NCBI RefSeq assembly: GCF_016056295.1
Contig: NZ_JAECZB010000005.1
Location: 92,340-156,339, forward strand
Direction of reading: 5' to 3'
Source of the DNA: Atlanticothrix silvestris CENA357
GTDB taxonomy: Bacteria > Cyanobacteriota > Cyanobacteriia > Cyanobacteriales > Nostocaceae
Length of the DNA stretch: 64,000 nucleotides
Positions 25,243 through 32,879 of this stretch are shown here, one piece after another (within the stretch, counting starts at the first letter, position 1; each line of letters starts with the position of its first letter). A program made the translations under genes and the position numbers. The notes below the pieces were generated by a model that was not told the DNA's origin, did not search any database, and was given only the letters and a program-made list of their open reading frames with translations.

Positions 25243-26460
25243 TCAAATAAAAAATTTATCCACGCATCTGACAAATATTTCCACACCCATTGCTAAGGCG
25301 GTTTCATCAAAATCAAATCGCGGATGATGATGGGGATAAGCCAAATCTTTCTCAGGGTTAGCAGAACCTAAAAAGAAATAGCAACCGGGAACCTCTTCTA
25401 AGAAGAATGACATATCTTCACCGCCCATAGTTTGGCACTCTGGGACAATGCCTACAGGGGTTTCTATAACTTGTTCGGCTTGCGATCGCACCAACTCTGC
25501 TACATTAGCATCATTAATTACAGGCGGATAAAGTTCCTGGTATTTAAAGTCATAATTAGCACCGTGACTCTGACAAATCCCTGCAATTACTTGCTCAATG
25601 CGCTGTTTAAAAAAGCCTTTGTAAGCAGGGTTAAAATACCGGATAGTGCCTTTCATCTCGGCTGTATCAGCAATTACATTGTGGGCTGTACCTGCATGAA
25701 GTGCGCCTACAGTCACCACAGCTGAATCAATGGGGTTAATATTACGCGCCACAATCGTTTGTAAAGCATTAACTATTTGTGCTGCAACCACAACAGAATC
25801 TACAGTTTGATGGGGTATTGCGCCATGTCCACCTTTGCCCAAAATTTTGCAGTCAAATAACTCTACAGCTGCCATCAACGCTCCACTACGAACACCTACT
25901 GTTCCCAAAGGCAAATTATTCCATAAGTGCAAACCAATAATCGCATCTACATCAGGGTTGTTTAGTACCCCGGCTGCAATCATCGGTTTTGCGCCTCCGG
26001 GCCCTTCCTCCGCAGGCTGAAAGATAATTTTGATAGTGCCAGCAAAATTTTCACGATGCTGTTGTAAATAGTAAGCTGTACCTAAAGCGATCGCTGTATG
26101 TCCATCATGTCCACAAGCGTGCATCACACCATCATGTTGTGAACAATAGGGTACTTCGTTGAGTTCTTGAATTGGCAAAGCATCCATATCTGCCCGAATT
26201 GCCAAGACTTTTTCACTGTTTCCTTTATCACCTTTGATATTAGCAATAATACCAGTTTGGGCAATGCCAGTTTGATGCTCAATTCCCCATTCTTGTAACT
26301 TTTGGGAGATAAATTCAGCGGTGAGTTTTTCTTTAAAACCCAACTCTGGTCTTTGATGCAGTCGTCGCCGCCATTCTACCAGCTGCGGTTGCAATGAACG
26401 AATTGCCAGCCGAACACGAGATAAATCTACAGCAGAGGGGTTGGGAAAGGTAGAAACCAT
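25243..26460 (-). CDS. M20 family metallopeptidase / amidohydrolase (IAA-amino acid hydrolase type)
   Basis: A 405-residue M20D enzyme that hydrolyses N-acyl amino acids. Zinc ligands and catalytic residues: VLAIRADMDALPIQELNEVP, GVMHACGHDGHTAIALGTAY, IFQPAEEGPGGAKPMIAAGV (general-base Glu pair), VDAIIGLHLWNNLPLGTVGV, and the C-terminal ligand MGGEDMSFFLEEVPGCYFFL, with HHHPRFDFDETAL near the end. The dimerisation domain lies between residues ~190 and ~310. No signal peptide is present. In cyanobacteria this single-copy gene is often annotated N-acyl-L-amino acid amidohydrolase. It appears monocistronic. Confidence 0.94.
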   Translation of the reverse strand: MVSTFPNPSAVDLSRVRLAIRSLQPQLVEWRRRLHQRPELGFKEKLTAEFISQKLQEWGIEHQTGIAQTGIIANIKGDKGNSEKVLAIRADMDALPIQELNEVPYCSQHDGVMHACGHDGHTAIALGTAYYLQQHRENFAGTIKIIFQPAEEGPGGAKPMIAAGVLNNPDVDAIIGLHLWNNLPLGTVGVRSGALMAAVELFDCKILGKGGHGAIPHQTVDSVVVAAQIVNALQTIVARNINPIDSAVVTVGALHAGTAHNVIADTAEMKGTIRYFNPAYKGFFKQRIEQVIAGICQSHGANYDFKYQELYPPVINDANVAELVRSQAEQVIETPVGIVPECQTMGGEDMSFFLEEVPGCYFFLGSANPEKDLAYPHHHPRFDFDETALAMGVEIFVRCVDKFFI

Positions 26461-26616
26461 TGTGAAGACGAGCTAACTTTGGTTATTTTCCCAGTTTAAT
26501 CGTTATTAATCAAATAGACCTGTCCGAAATATAAATGCGAGCATAAATACATCATCAGGAATGGTAGATCAAACTTTCATTGATCAATTTGCGATCGCAA
26601 GAAAACTTCCCAATAT

Positions 26617-26994
26617 TTAAGCCACCATACCTATATGGGCAGCGACGATATGCCAAGTTCCGCTAGGAGAGATAGCCCAAACGCGCGTATAACGAAAGTC
26701 ACCATTTGCAGGGCTACCATTATAGCTACCAGACAACTGCATTCTGACTGAAACGATCGCCACTTCTCCATGAAGCTGAATATGCTGCTGTGAAGGATTC
26801 AACTCATGTATTTTAATCACACCAGATTCATGGGCGGCTAGATCATCTTGTTTTCCTACTAATTCTCCCAGATGACTTGTGATGATACTTTCGGGGGCTA
26901 TTAGTTCATTCAAAACGCTGACATCAGAAGCAAGCATTGCCTGCCTAAGCCGTTCTTCGACGTTGATAATCTGAGTTTCAACTGTTTTATTCAT
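26617..26994 (-). CDS. NTF2-like nuclear transport factor 2 family protein (DUF4440)
   Basis: A 125-residue small alpha+beta-barrel protein: VEERLRQAMLASDVSVLNEL, IAPESIITSHLGELVGKQDD, VAIVSVRMQLSGSYNGSPAN and FRYTRVWAISPSGTWHIVAA. This is the SnoaL/DUF4440 pattern with the final W-x-I-V-x-x-H strand. Members bind small hydrophobic ligands or act as isomerases or hydrolases, and no specific function can be assigned. It stands alone on the reverse strand. Confidence 0.85.
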   Translation of the reverse strand: MNKTVETQIINVEERLRQAMLASDVSVLNELIAPESIITSHLGELVGKQDDLAAHESGVIKIHELNPSQQHIQLHGEVAIVSVRMQLSGSYNGSPANGDFRYTRVWAISPSGTWHIVAAHIGMVA

Positions 26995-27271
26995 AGTATT
27001 TATTTCCTGAATACCAACTCCACAAAGTACTATGTCGGCGATGCGATCGCACTGGAGGTTGGAGCATTCAAATAATTATGCGACTAATTGGTCGCATGTC
27101 AAGCAATTAGTAAAGATGTTGCAATGTTTACCTTTGATTAAATTCTGCTTAAACTTTGGATTTTAAATTTAGCTGGCTGCAAGTATTGAGGAAACTTAAC
27201 TTTGCAGCTAAGAGCAATGGGCCATGCCCCACAAGAAGCGATCGCAGAAATTTATCTTGAGGAAAATTCAC

Positions 27272-27802
27272 ATGAAACTAGTTCAAAAATTAACACTAGT
27301 TATTACTAGTTTGTCTTTGAGTTTTACTGTTGTTAGTCAACAAGCAGCTGATGCTGCAATTATTAATTATGGTTTCACTGTCAATAGTTCTTTGCTGAGT
27401 GGTAGCGGTTCTTTTAGCTTTGATGATTTAACTTTTAATAATGAAGCTATTCCCACAGCACCAGTTCAGTTACTAAATTTTGCATTCAACAATGAACCTC
27501 AAACTGTTTATACAGAAACAGATGATATTGACTATCCAATTTCACTAGGGCCTGTTGTATTTCCAAATGTAGTAGGTAATTCATCCATTGGATTATCGTA
27601 TTTATTTAACAACAAATCTGATTCTTCAATAAGTTACGAAATTGCCGGGTATGATTTTATTGCTGATGATCAAGTCTTCAGTGGTGTAGTTTCTTATACT
27701 TCTGTCCCTGAACCTGCAACCTTAATTGGTACTTTCAGTGTTTGTAGTATTGCCTGGCTAATGTCAAAAAAAGTTAAATCAGCAAAAAATAATCAAGCTT
27801 AA
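27272..27802 (+). CDS. PEP-CTERM sorting-domain exported protein
   Basis: A 176-residue exported protein. I choose ATG 27272 because it is preceded by TTGAGGAAAA at good spacing and opens a proper signal peptide (MKLVQKLTLVITSLSLSFTV, ending QQAADAA). An upstream in-frame start at 27224 would put a highly basic tail in front. The C-terminus VPEPATLIGTFSVCSIAWLM then SKKVKSAK is a PEP-CTERM signal: Pro-Glu-Pro, a membrane segment and a basic end. That signal is recognised by a cyanoexosortase, so the protein is probably delivered to the cell surface or sheath. The middle is a Ser/Asn/Phe-rich beta-type domain (NYGFTVNSSLLSGSGSFSFD). No exosortase gene is in the window. A strong terminator follows. 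Confidence 0.88.
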   Translation: MKLVQKLTLVITSLSLSFTVVSQQAADAAIINYGFTVNSSLLSGSGSFSFDDLTFNNEAIPTAPVQLLNFAFNNEPQTVYTETDDIDYPISLGPVVFPNVVGNSSIGLSYLFNNKSDSSISYEIAGYDFIADDQVFSGVVSYTSVPEPATLIGTFSVCSIAWLMSKKVKSAKNNQA

Positions 27803-27833
27803 CCTTTACCAAGAAACGCACAAAATTTTTACT

Positions 27834-27861
27834 AGATCCCATTAATCAGGATCTTTTTTTT
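27834..27861 (+). terminator. Intrinsic terminator after the PEP-CTERM gene
   Basis: AGATCC (27834-27839) pairs with GGATCT (27849-27854) across a 9-base loop, followed at once by a run of eight T (27854-27861). It lies 32 bp after the stop codon, in correct orientation for the forward gene. Confidence 0.8.
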
Positions 27862-28417
27862 AAACTATTCTCATGCAGTCGCAAACGAGGCTGCAATATC
27901 CTAAATAGATCGGTATCTTAGAGAAACGGCAGCTTGTTCAGTTATCGTGAAGCTATTTTTAAGAGTTAGCGATCGCTCTTAGCACTCATATTTATCAGTG
28001 CTAGCATAGGCGCATATACCGAAATATTTATATCGAACCTCAATTATCGGATTCTACGCCTTAACCCATTAACGATTTGCTTACCCCCATCTTTTTGTTG
28101 GGGGTATTTTTATTACGGCTCAATGTAGCCAATTATTGACATTGCTTCCTGCTCAAAAACTAATGTGTGGGATGCTTACGAGGAGCTATTCTAAGACTAC
28201 AGGAAAACCCACTCTATTCTTAAAAAGCTCAAAGGTATTTTTGCTATCAAGCGATCGCCTACGTAATTACATCTCCAGTCACCCAGACAATCCGATACAA
28301 TCATCTGCTATATTCAAATCGCAAATTTAACTAGTCATCACTTAACTTAGGCAAAGTTCTTGTGGTGAACTACTTGTGTGACAAAAATTTCCTGTTACCC
28401 TATAACCTCACAGCTAC
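27862..28417. other. Intergenic region with an orphan terminator
   Basis: About 550 bp between the PEP-CTERM terminator and the REC-kinase hybrid. No convincing gene is present; a 64-codon frame at 28136-28330 shows no family features. A second intrinsic terminator at 28082-28112 has no gene directly before it, so an unannotated short transcript between about 27900 and 28112 is possible. Confidence 0.4.
28082..28112 (+). terminator. Intrinsic terminator without an upstream gene
   Basis: TACCCCCA (28082-28089) pairs with TGGGGGTA (28099-28106), a perfect 8-bp GC-rich stem, followed by TTTTTATT. The nearest upstream gene already has its own terminator 220 bp earlier. This may end a small RNA. 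Confidence 0.65.
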
Positions 28418-29584
28418 ATGAGTTCACAATCTCCTCGCTCTGACAAAATTCTGGTTGTCGATGACTCTCCTGATAATGTGTTTTTAATCAAAACTATTTT
28501 GGAGGAAGAAGGCTACACAATTAGCACGGCAGAAAATGGCATTTCAGCATTGGCACAACTTCAAACCTCGCCTTGCGATTTAGTATTGCTGGATCTAATG
28601 ATGCCGGGAATGGATGGGTACGAAGTTACCAAGCGTATTCGCGGTGATATGAATATGCAGCAGTATATCCCAATACTACTAATTACTGCCCATGATGCTC
28701 CTAATGTGGCACATGGATTAGACTTAGGTGCTGATGATTTTATTCGCAAACCTGTGACAGTAGACGAATTGCTAGCACGGGTGCGATCGCTCTTGCGGTT
28801 GAAACATAGTATTGATGAACGTGATGAAATTACCCGTCAGCGAGAAGATTTTGTCTCCCGTCTTACCCACGATTTACGCACTCCCCTAGTAGCAGCCGAT
28901 CGCATGTTGATGCTGCTCCAGCAAGGTGCTTTGGGTAATTTATCACCGCAAATGCAAGAGGTGATTACCATTATGGCTCGCAGCAATATTAACCTGCTGA
29001 GTATGGTCAATACCTTATTGGAAGTTTATCGCTTTGAAGCAGGTCGCAAAACGTTGGCTTTTCAAGCGGTGGATCTGAGTAAATTGTTAGAAGAGATAGT
29101 TGGAGAACTAACACCTTTAGCCCAAGATAAAACCCTGGCCATCAATCTGGATTTTGCTGAAGCTGTAAATGCAAATACAGTCATGGGCGATCGCTTAGAA
29201 TTGCATCGTCTGTTCACTAACCTAATAGGAAATGCGATTAAATTTACTGAATCCGGCTCAATAACTATCGGCCTTACTCCTGTAATTTTGAGTAGTAAAA
29301 TTAACAAGACGTTTTCTTTGCCTTCTACAATTAGTGACTACATTACTATTGAAGTAGCAGATACAGGCCCTGGTATTCCTCCTGAAGAACAAGCCATTTT
29401 ATTTGAGAGATTTCGTCAAGGAAGTCACAAGAGTTCTGGTAGTGGCTTAGGGTTGTACCTTTCTCGGCGAATTGTCGAAGCGCATCAAGGAACTATTCTA
29501 ATCAATTCTAAATTAGGTGAAGGTAGTACATTTATTGTTAGTTTGCCGATGAAACAATCCATGAAAGAGAACAGGGAAAACTAG
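28418..29584 (+). CDS. Hybrid response regulator-histidine kinase (REC-HisKA-HATPase)
   Basis: A 388-residue soluble signalling protein. An N-terminal receiver occupies residues ~10-125 (ILVVDDSPDNVFLIKTILEE; phospho-Asp in LVLLDLMMPGMDGYEV; Lys in FIRKPVTVDELL). The phosphoacceptor histidine is in EDFVSRLTHDLRTPLVAADR near residue 150, and the ATPase domain shows NLIGNAIKFTESG (N box), VADTGPGIPPEEQ (G1) and GSGLGLYLSRRIVEAHQGTI (G2). It has no membrane segment or sensor domain, so its input must be phosphotransfer from another kinase to the receiver. This REC-HK layout is common in cyanobacteria. No cognate regulator is adjacent. Confidence 0.93.
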   Translation: MSSQSPRSDKILVVDDSPDNVFLIKTILEEEGYTISTAENGISALAQLQTSPCDLVLLDLMMPGMDGYEVTKRIRGDMNMQQYIPILLITAHDAPNVAHGLDLGADDFIRKPVTVDELLARVRSLLRLKHSIDERDEITRQREDFVSRLTHDLRTPLVAADRMLMLLQQGALGNLSPQMQEVITIMARSNINLLSMVNTLLEVYRFEAGRKTLAFQAVDLSKLLEEIVGELTPLAQDKTLAINLDFAEAVNANTVMGDRLELHRLFTNLIGNAIKFTESGSITIGLTPVILSSKINKTFSLPSTISDYITIEVADTGPGIPPEEQAILFERFRQGSHKSSGSGLGLYLSRRIVEAHQGTILINSKLGEGSTFIVSLPMKQSMKENREN

Positions 29585-29688
29585 GTGTCTCGTAAGCAAC
29601 TAGCTGCCGTGGGGATCTCCACAAGACAGTGGCTCTGCTTGAGAAAACTGGCATTAGGGTTTGCAATAAAATTATCAACAGGATAAAA

Positions 29689-31071
29689 ATGATTAATACC
29701 GACTTACAAAATGTTGCAGAAATTATTCATAAGCAGCGAGTCTTTTTTCAAACAGATCAAACTAAAGATATTGCTTTTCGTATTGAAAGACTAAAAACTC
29801 TCAAGCAATTAATAGTCGAGAATAAACAAGCAATAATTCAAGCATTGCAAGCTGATTTACATAAACCTGAATTTGAAGCCTATGCTACGGAAATCAGTAT
29901 CGTTCAAGAAATTGATTACGCTATCAAACATATCAAAACTTGGACTAAACCTAAAAAAGCAGCAGTTCCTAGGGAATTTTTCTCATACTCAGCCCGAATT
30001 TATCCAGAACCGCTGGGTGTTGTATTAATTATTGGCGCTTGGAATTATCCCTTTAATTTAGTTATCTCTCCGTTAGTAGGTGCGATCGCAGCTGGAAATT
30101 GTGCAATTCTTAAACCTTCAGAACTTGCCCCTCACACTTCTAATTTATTAGCTAAAATTATCGGCAAATATTTTGAACCAGAGTATATTGCAGTTTTAGA
30201 AGGAGGTGTAGAAACAAGTCAAAAAATACTAGCAGAGAAATTTGATCATATCTTCTTTACTGGTAGTACAGCCGTGGGCAAAATTATCATGGCAGCGGCA
30301 GCAGAACATCTCACACCAGTTACTTTAGAACTGGGTGGTAAAAGTCCTTGTATTGTAGATACTGATATTAATCTTGAACATACTGTCAGACGCATTACTT
30401 GGGGCAAATTTATTAATGCCGGACAAACTTGTATTGCGCCTGACTATATATTAGTTGATCAAAAAATTAAACAAAATTTGGTAGATGGGTTGAAGAAATG
30501 CCTCAAAGAATTTTACGGAGATCATCCCGAAAAAAATCCTGATTACGCCAGAATTGTGAGCCAAAAACATTTTGAAAGGTTGGCTAACTTGCTCAAAAGT
30601 GGTGAAATTATTATTGGTGGAGAAACTGACCCATCAGAACGTTATATCGCCCCTACATTGCTTGATAACGTTTCTTTGGTAGATCCTGTGATGCAAGAGG
30701 AAATTTTTGGCCCGATTCTGCCTGTAATTGAATATGCCGATATTACAGAAGCGATCGCCTTGATTAACTCTAAACCAAAACCTTTAGCTTTATATTTATT
30801 TTCACAAAGTAAACAACTGCAAAAGCGAGTTTTACAAGAAACTTCATCTGGTGGAGTTTGTTTAAACGACACAATTATGCAGTTTGGTGTTTCATCTTTA
30901 CCATTTGGCGGCGTTGGTGATAGCGGTATTGGTACTTATCACGGTAAAGCTAGTTTTGACACCTTTTCACACTACAAAAGTGTATTACGAAACTCATTCT
31001 GGCTAGATTTAAATTGGCGATACGCTCCTTACAAAGGCAAGTTATCTATATTAAAGCGACTTATTGGGTGA
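29689..31071 (+). CDS. Aldehyde dehydrogenase (class 3 / fatty aldehyde type)
   Basis: A 460-residue NAD(P)-dependent aldehyde dehydrogenase. ATG 29689 is preferred because AGGA sits 6 bases upstream; an in-frame start at 29629 would add an unusual 20-residue lead. Signatures: GVVLIIGAWNYPFNLVISPL, FFTGSTAVGKIIMAAAAEHL, VTLELGGKSPCIVD with the catalytic Glu, and KFINAGQTCIAPDYILVDQK with the nucleophilic Cys, then QEEIFGPILPVIEY. Its short length, lack of an N-terminal extension and hydrophobic-basic tail fit class 3 enzymes. Cyanobacterial relatives oxidise long-chain aldehydes to fatty acids, a likely but unproven role here. Confidence 0.92.
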   Translation: MINTDLQNVAEIIHKQRVFFQTDQTKDIAFRIERLKTLKQLIVENKQAIIQALQADLHKPEFEAYATEISIVQEIDYAIKHIKTWTKPKKAAVPREFFSYSARIYPEPLGVVLIIGAWNYPFNLVISPLVGAIAAGNCAILKPSELAPHTSNLLAKIIGKYFEPEYIAVLEGGVETSQKILAEKFDHIFFTGSTAVGKIIMAAAAEHLTPVTLELGGKSPCIVDTDINLEHTVRRITWGKFINAGQTCIAPDYILVDQKIKQNLVDGLKKCLKEFYGDHPEKNPDYARIVSQKHFERLANLLKSGEIIIGGETDPSERYIAPTLLDNVSLVDPVMQEEIFGPILPVIEYADITEAIALINSKPKPLALYLFSQSKQLQKRVLQETSSGGVCLNDTIMQFGVSSLPFGGVGDSGIGTYHGKASFDTFSHYKSVLRNSFWLDLNWRYAPYKGKLSILKRLIG

Positions 31072-31076
31072 ACTAA

Positions 31077-31679
31077 CTAACCAATAGCACTGCTGTAACG
31101 CTCCTCCGCCCAAGGTTCACCACGGCGGTGGTAGCCATTACGTTCCCAAAAACCAAGTTCCTCTTGATTGAGAAACTCCAAACCATTAATCCATTTAGCA
31201 CTTTTCCAGGCGTAGAGGTGGGGTACAACTAGCCGCATTGGGCCGCCGTGTTCAGCTGGTAATGGTTCATTAAATAATTCAAAAGCAAAGAAATTTTCTT
31301 CTCGTACAAAGTCTTCCATTGAGATATTAGTAGTGTAGCCACCGTAGCAGTGTTCCATAACATGAACTGCTTGGGGTTCTACCTCAATCAGACTCATAAA
31401 GTCCGTTACTTTAATACCAGTCCACTTGACATCTAGTTTTGACCAACGTGTAACGCAATGAAAGTCATCTGTAAATTCATGGCGAGGCATTTCCATAAAA
31501 TCTGACCAATTTAGCACGACAGATTTTGCTGAACCCCAAACCCGAAATTCCCATTCTTCTATTTTGACTTGGGGTGTTGCACCGTAGGTTAATACGGGGA
31601 ATCCTTTAGCTAGATGTTGTCCAGGGGGGACACGTTCGCTTTCTTGTTGATTTGGTTTTTGAAAAAATTTACCTAGCAT
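31077..31679 (-). CDS. Sulfite oxidase-like molybdopterin oxidoreductase
   Basis: A 200-residue protein consisting of only the molybdopterin domain of the sulfite oxidase family. The molybdenum-coordinating cysteine is in FTDDFHCVTRWSKLDVKWTG. Other conserved parts are VMEHCYGGYTTNISMEDFVR and ELFNEPLPAEHGGPMRLVVP, then HLYAWKSAKWINGLEFLNQE. It has no heme domain and no signal peptide, so it is a cytoplasmic YuiH-type protein, unlike periplasmic MsrP/YedY. The substrate is unknown. The gene ends 5 bp from the aldehyde dehydrogenase stop on the opposite strand; no intrinsic terminator is visible between them. Confidence 0.92.
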   Translation of the reverse strand: MLGKFFQKPNQQESERVPPGQHLAKGFPVLTYGATPQVKIEEWEFRVWGSAKSVVLNWSDFMEMPRHEFTDDFHCVTRWSKLDVKWTGIKVTDFMSLIEVEPQAVHVMEHCYGGYTTNISMEDFVREENFFAFELFNEPLPAEHGGPMRLVVPHLYAWKSAKWINGLEFLNQEELGFWERNGYHRRGEPWAEERYSSAIG

Positions 31680-31732
31680 ATTTTCACAAAAATCAGTCTT
31701 ATCAAGCTACTTAAGTAAATAGAATTATTGAC

Positions 31733-31760
31733 GGTGCGTTAGCCTTCGGCATAACACACC
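31733..31760. repeat. GGTGCGTTA hairpin repeat
   Basis: GGTGCGTTAGCC and GGCATAACACACC face each other around a TTCG tetraloop between the sulfite-oxidase-like gene and rpmF. This palindrome is widely dispersed in Nostocales genomes. It could act as an RNA stability element downstream of rpmF, which reads leftward into it. Confidence 0.55.
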
Positions 31761-31771
31761 CTACGAAACAT

Positions 31772-31942
31772 TTATTCTTCTTCTTCTTCCTCAGCAGTTG
31801 GATAAACAAATTTAGAACGTCCAGTCAAAATCGATTTGCCTAGGGATAGAGCTTTTTCAGCTTCCACAACAGCTTTGTGTCTCCAGGTAGCTCGACGTTT
31901 ATCTCGTTTGGATTTAGATGTTTTCTTCTTAGGAACAGCCAT
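31772..31942 (-). CDS. rpmF: 50S ribosomal protein L32
   Basis: A 56-residue ribosomal protein beginning [20 protein letters not shown], the invariant L32 start, then [20 protein letters not shown] and an acidic tail of six glutamates. The ATG at 31942 is chosen because of this N-terminus; an in-frame ATG at 31978 would add 12 residues not seen in the family. The zinc-binding cysteines present in some bacterial L32 are absent, as is usual in cyanobacteria. It is transcribed alone. Confidence 0.96.
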   Translation of the reverse strand: MAVPKKKTSKSKRDKRRATWRHKAVVEAEKALSLGKSILTGRSKFVYPTAEEEEEE

Positions 31943-32119
31943 ACTAGCGGATATCGCAATTCTTGACAACCTTTCCATTCTAAGCGATCAAATCGATCAA
32001 CCCAAAATTAAATGGGGCATTGGGCATGGGTAAGAAGGGCAAAGGGGAATGGGTAAAGGGGAAAGGGTTTATTTCTTCATCCTTTAACCTTTTCCCCTGC
32101 CCCCTGCCCCTACTACCTC

Positions 32120-32680
32120 TTACTTCTGTGGCTCCTTGGCAGGCTGTTCTGGTGCTTTTGCATCGGGTGTTGCGGTTGGTGGGGGAGCAGTGGGAATAGT
32201 CAGAGCTGCTTGACCTGGGCTGGAAGTTTGCTGATTTGTGTCAAAAAACAATAGCGATCGCGCCGTTTTGAAGTAAGTCGCCCAACGTTGAGCATCTGGA
32301 CGTGTACGCCATTGCTGGCGACTGACATCTAACACCAAAATTGGTGCGATCGCTCCATAACTTTGTACGGATACAATGATTGAAGCATCTGTAGCTAAAA
32401 TATCTTGGTCAAAACTACGTTGAGCAGCAGCCCTAGCAGTTGTTTCTGCTCTTCGTAGTATGGTTTCGTAGTTTTCATCTGGTAAGCGGTCGATAATCAA
32501 ATCAACTCTAGCAGTATAAGCTCGCACCACCTGGGGTGCGAGTATTTCTGACACAACCCATACTGGGACTGTAGAAAAAAGCAAAACTATTAATGGAAGT
32601 ATCCGGATCTTCTTGGCAATTTGGCTAATAACTGGAAAGGGGATGAACGATGATAGTTGGTGAACAACTTTTTTGCTCAT
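32120..32680 (-). CDS. Membrane-anchored protein of unknown function, Pro-rich tail
   Basis: A 186-residue protein not assigned to a family. One hydrophobic segment lies near residues 25-47 (IRILPLIVLLFSTVPVWVVS), so it is membrane-anchored or has a long uncleaved signal. A globular domain follows (ARVDLIIDRLPDENYETILR; SIIVSVQSYGAIAPILVLDV; RWATYFKTARSLLFF) with an alternating beta-alpha pattern. The last ~35 residues are Pro/Ala/Thr-rich (PTAPPPTATPDAKAPEQPA) and probably disordered or periplasmic-wall spanning. It is preceded by the divergent caspase-fold gene 200 bp away. Low-complexity GGGGAAAGGG tracts lie just beyond its stop. Confidence 0.75.
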   Translation of the reverse strand: MSKKVVHQLSSFIPFPVISQIAKKIRILPLIVLLFSTVPVWVVSEILAPQVVRAYTARVDLIIDRLPDENYETILRRAETTARAAAQRSFDQDILATDASIIVSVQSYGAIAPILVLDVSRQQWRTRPDAQRWATYFKTARSLLFFDTNQQTSSPGQAALTIPTAPPPTATPDAKAPEQPAKEPQK

Positions 32681-32879
32681 GACTTCATAACTCCTAGATG
32701 ATGACCTGTATTTTGAATGTGGTACAAGTATTTTTCGGTAATTAAGATGTAATTTAAAATACTTAAAATCTAAAAGCTCGATGAGAAACTCCTAGACTAT
32801 AAGACATAGGTTAGCTTTGTTTTTTCAGCAAAGCCAACCGCAATTTTAGGCAAACAAACAACAATTTACCAAGAGCGGG

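Noticed and set aside
28136..28330. 64-codon forward frame before the REC-kinase gene
   Set aside because: Composition rich in Ser/Leu/Lys without domain pattern, no start signals; likely chance.
32036..32108. G-rich and C-rich low-complexity tracts (GGGGAAAGGG / CCCTTTTCCCC type)
   Set aside because: Common Nostocales low-complexity filler; no specific structure beyond weak pairing could be supported.
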